Source: Clostridiales bacterium (GTDB lineage: Bacteria; Bacillota; Clostridia; Lachnospirales; Lachnospiraceae). Taken from it: a stretch of DNA of 7,015 bases. A model generated the notes under the pieces. It was not told where the DNA came from, searched no databases, and was given only the letters and a program-made list of their open reading frames with translations. The position numbers and the translations under genes are program-made. The stretch lies in NCBI GenBank assembly GCA_012512995.1, contig JAAZDA010000179.1, positions 1 to 7,015 on the forward strand. The letters run 5' to 3'. Below, piece after piece: positions 5,826-7,015 of this stretch. Numbering within the stretch: the stretch's first letter is position 1; each line of letters opens with the position of its first letter.

Positions 5826-6608
5826 ATGGATATAACGGTGGAAATATGCTGTGGTGGATATGAGGATGCGCTTCAGGCTGCAAAAGGCGGGGCGGAAAGA
5901 GTCGAGCTTAATACCGGCCTGTACATGGGAGGACTGACCCCATGCACCGGCACTCTTAAGCTTGTAAAGAAAGATACGGATCTCAAAGTTATTTCAATGG
6001 TGAGGCCAAGAGGGGGCGGGTTCTGCTATACTGATGCGGAATTCAGATCGATGCTGCAGGATGCGACTGAGCTGCTCGAAGCCGGTTCTGATGGAATTGT
6101 ATACGGGTTCCTTAAGGCGGACGGTTCTATTGATAAGGACAGAACAGGTGAAATGACAAGGCTGATACACTCCTATGGGAAAACCGCGGTGTTCCATAGA
6201 GCACTTGATTGTGTAGGTGCTTCTGATACGGCGATGGAAGAACTGATATCACTTAATGTAGACAGGGCATTGACAAGCGGTGGAAGGAAAACCGCATGGG
6301 AAGGCCGGGACAGAATAAAGCAGCTTCAGGAGAAGTTCGGAAGCATGATACAGATTCTGGCAGGGAGCGGCATAAACGAAGAAAATGCCGGAAAATTCGT
6401 GAATGAAACTGGTGTCAGGCAGATACACAGCTCATGTAAGAGCTGGAGAAAAGATGCCACGGCGAAGGGAAGAGATGTATCATATGCTTATGTTGAAGGT
6501 GCATACAGCAGTATGTTTGAAATAGTATCAGAACAAAAGACCAGAAAGCTATTGATGGCATTGAAAGACAAAACAACTGCGGTGGAGTTCCGTGATGCTC
6601 CCCTGTAA
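5826..6608 (+). CDS. cutC: CutC family TIM-barrel protein
   Basis: 260 residues from the ATG at 5826 (264 if the ATG at 5814 is used), the usual CutC size. The full set of family motifs is present: VEICCGGYEDALQAAKGGAE, RVELNTGLYMGGLTP, MVRPRGGGFCYTDAEF, FHRALD, LTSGG, ILAGSGI and IHSSCKSW. The fold is a TIM barrel, cytoplasmic by lack of a signal. CutC was named for copper homeostasis, but the E. coli copper phenotype was later traced to the small RNA MicL, encoded at the cutC 3' end, so the biochemical role is unsettled. No copper gene is visible here; the neighbours are a fucosidase remnant, a transglutaminase-like protein and, 17 bp downstream, a DeoR-type sugar regulator. It probably belongs to the same transcript as both flanking genes, since no terminator or convincing promoter lies in the gap before it. 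Family assignment is near certain; copper function is doubtful. Confidence 0.95.
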   Translation: MDITVEICCGGYEDALQAAKGGAERVELNTGLYMGGLTPCTGTLKLVKKDTDLKVISMVRPRGGGFCYTDAEFRSMLQDATELLEAGSDGIVYGFLKADGSIDKDRTGEMTRLIHSYGKTAVFHRALDCVGASDTAMEELISLNVDRALTSGGRKTAWEGRDRIKQLQEKFGSMIQILAGSGINEENAGKFVNETGVRQIHSSCKSWRKDATAKGRDVSYAYVEGAYSSMFEIVSEQKTRKLLMALKDKTTAVEFRDAPL

Positions 6609-6610
6609 AT

Positions 6611-6617
6611 AAGGAGG
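6611..6617 (+). promoter_or_regulatory. Ribosome binding site fixing a GTG start of the DeoR gene
   Basis: AAGGAGG, 8 nt before the GTG at 6626. The strength and spacing settle this non-ATG start, which also places the first residues exactly where DeoR proteins begin. Confidence 0.85.
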
Positions 6618-6625
6618 ATAAGTCT

Positions 6626-7015
6626 GTGTTTTTACAGGAACGACAGGAGATAATTCTCAGAGAATTGAATGAATGTGGTCAGGTCAAGGTCAAATTATTA
6701 AGTGAGAAATTCGGAGTGACAGAAGACTGTATAAGAAAAGACCTGAAGCTCCTGGAAAATCAGGGAAAACTTAAGAGGACCTATGGCGGGGCGATACTCT
6801 CGCAGGACTATCCGCTGCAGAGGGATGTAATTGACAGAAAAATGGTGCACACGGCAGAGAAAGAGAAGATAGCGGAAAAAGCTGTGGCAATGATAAAGGA
6901 ACATGAAACAGTTTTCCTTGATATTTCGACTACAAATATTAAGCTCGCGCAGCTCATTGCGGCACAGTCAAGAAGGCTGATCGTCGTGAGTAATATGATC
7001 GATATACTCCAGATC
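6626..7015 (+). CDS. DeoR/GlpR-family transcriptional regulator, 3' end beyond window
   Basis: The first 130 codons are present, open to the window edge (typical length ~250). Residues 1-56 form the DeoR winged helix-turn-helix: QERQEIILRELNECGQV, the recognition helix region GVTEDCIRKDLKLLENQG, and the LKRTYGGA signature closing the wing. Residues ~76 onward start the DeoRC sensor domain, with EKEKIAEKAVAMIKE and TVFLDISTTNIKLAQLI, which correspond to the phosphosugar-binding LDxGTT region; the usual Gly is Ser101. DeoR proteins usually repress sugar catabolic genes and are released by a phosphorylated sugar. Placed 17 bp after cutC, it is probably co-transcribed and may control this cluster or genes to its right, such as a sugar kinase or aldolase. 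The effector cannot be told from this part. Confidence 0.93.
   Translation, partial: MFLQERQEIILRELNECGQVKVKLLSEKFGVTEDCIRKDLKLLENQGKLKRTYGGAILSQDYPLQRDVIDRKMVHTAEKEKIAEKAVAMIKEHETVFLDISTTNIKLAQLIAAQSRRLIVVSNMIDILQI

Overview
The window looks like a chromosomal segment of an anaerobic Firmicute, most likely a Lachnospiraceae member (Butyrivibrio/Roseburia-like). The clues are a YhaM-type exoribonuclease next to an S1C-like membrane protein, AGGAGG-type ribosome binding sites, a Firmicute lipoprotein signal peptide ending in a TACGS lipobox, and roughly mid-40s percent GC by eye. The organism call is inference from protein style, not a database match. I saw no rRNA, tRNA, CRISPR array or transposase.

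Layout. Bases 1-2203 are a minus-strand pair. An HtrA-like, membrane-anchored PDZ protein (707-2203) is followed 56 bp downstream by yhaM (650 down to the window edge). There is no terminator between them, so they are probably one transcript. The HtrA-like protein has lost all three catalytic triad residues and is a pseudoprotease. Bases 2204-2638 are a divergent control region. It holds an extended -10 promoter on each strand, two inverted repeats, and a nearly exact 20-bp-period tandem repeat next to the rightward promoter.

Bases 2639-3227 are a scar. The lipoprotein signal peptide of what was probably an ABC-transporter sugar-binding protein breaks off just after its lipobox Cys and joins, out of frame, to the last ~169 residues of a GH29 alpha-L-fucosidase. 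A large deletion or recombination has apparently removed most of a transporter/fucosidase locus and left its promoter in place, now driving the genes downstream.

Bases 3249-5729 encode an 826-residue, apparently cytoplasmic protein. It is built from an internal duplication of a helical + transglutaminase-like + beta-sandwich unit and ends in a thioredoxin-like domain. Only the first transglutaminase copy keeps its Cys and His, and the thioredoxin CxxC is replaced by SEPS. Next come cutC (5826-6608) and, 17 bp later, the first 130 codons of a DeoR-family sugar regulator that runs off the right edge. The plus-strand genes are closely spaced (21, 84-96 and 17 bp) and can be read as one unit. The surviving context (sugar-binding lipoprotein remnant, fucosidase remnant, DeoR regulator) points to glycan or sugar metabolism and not to copper handling.
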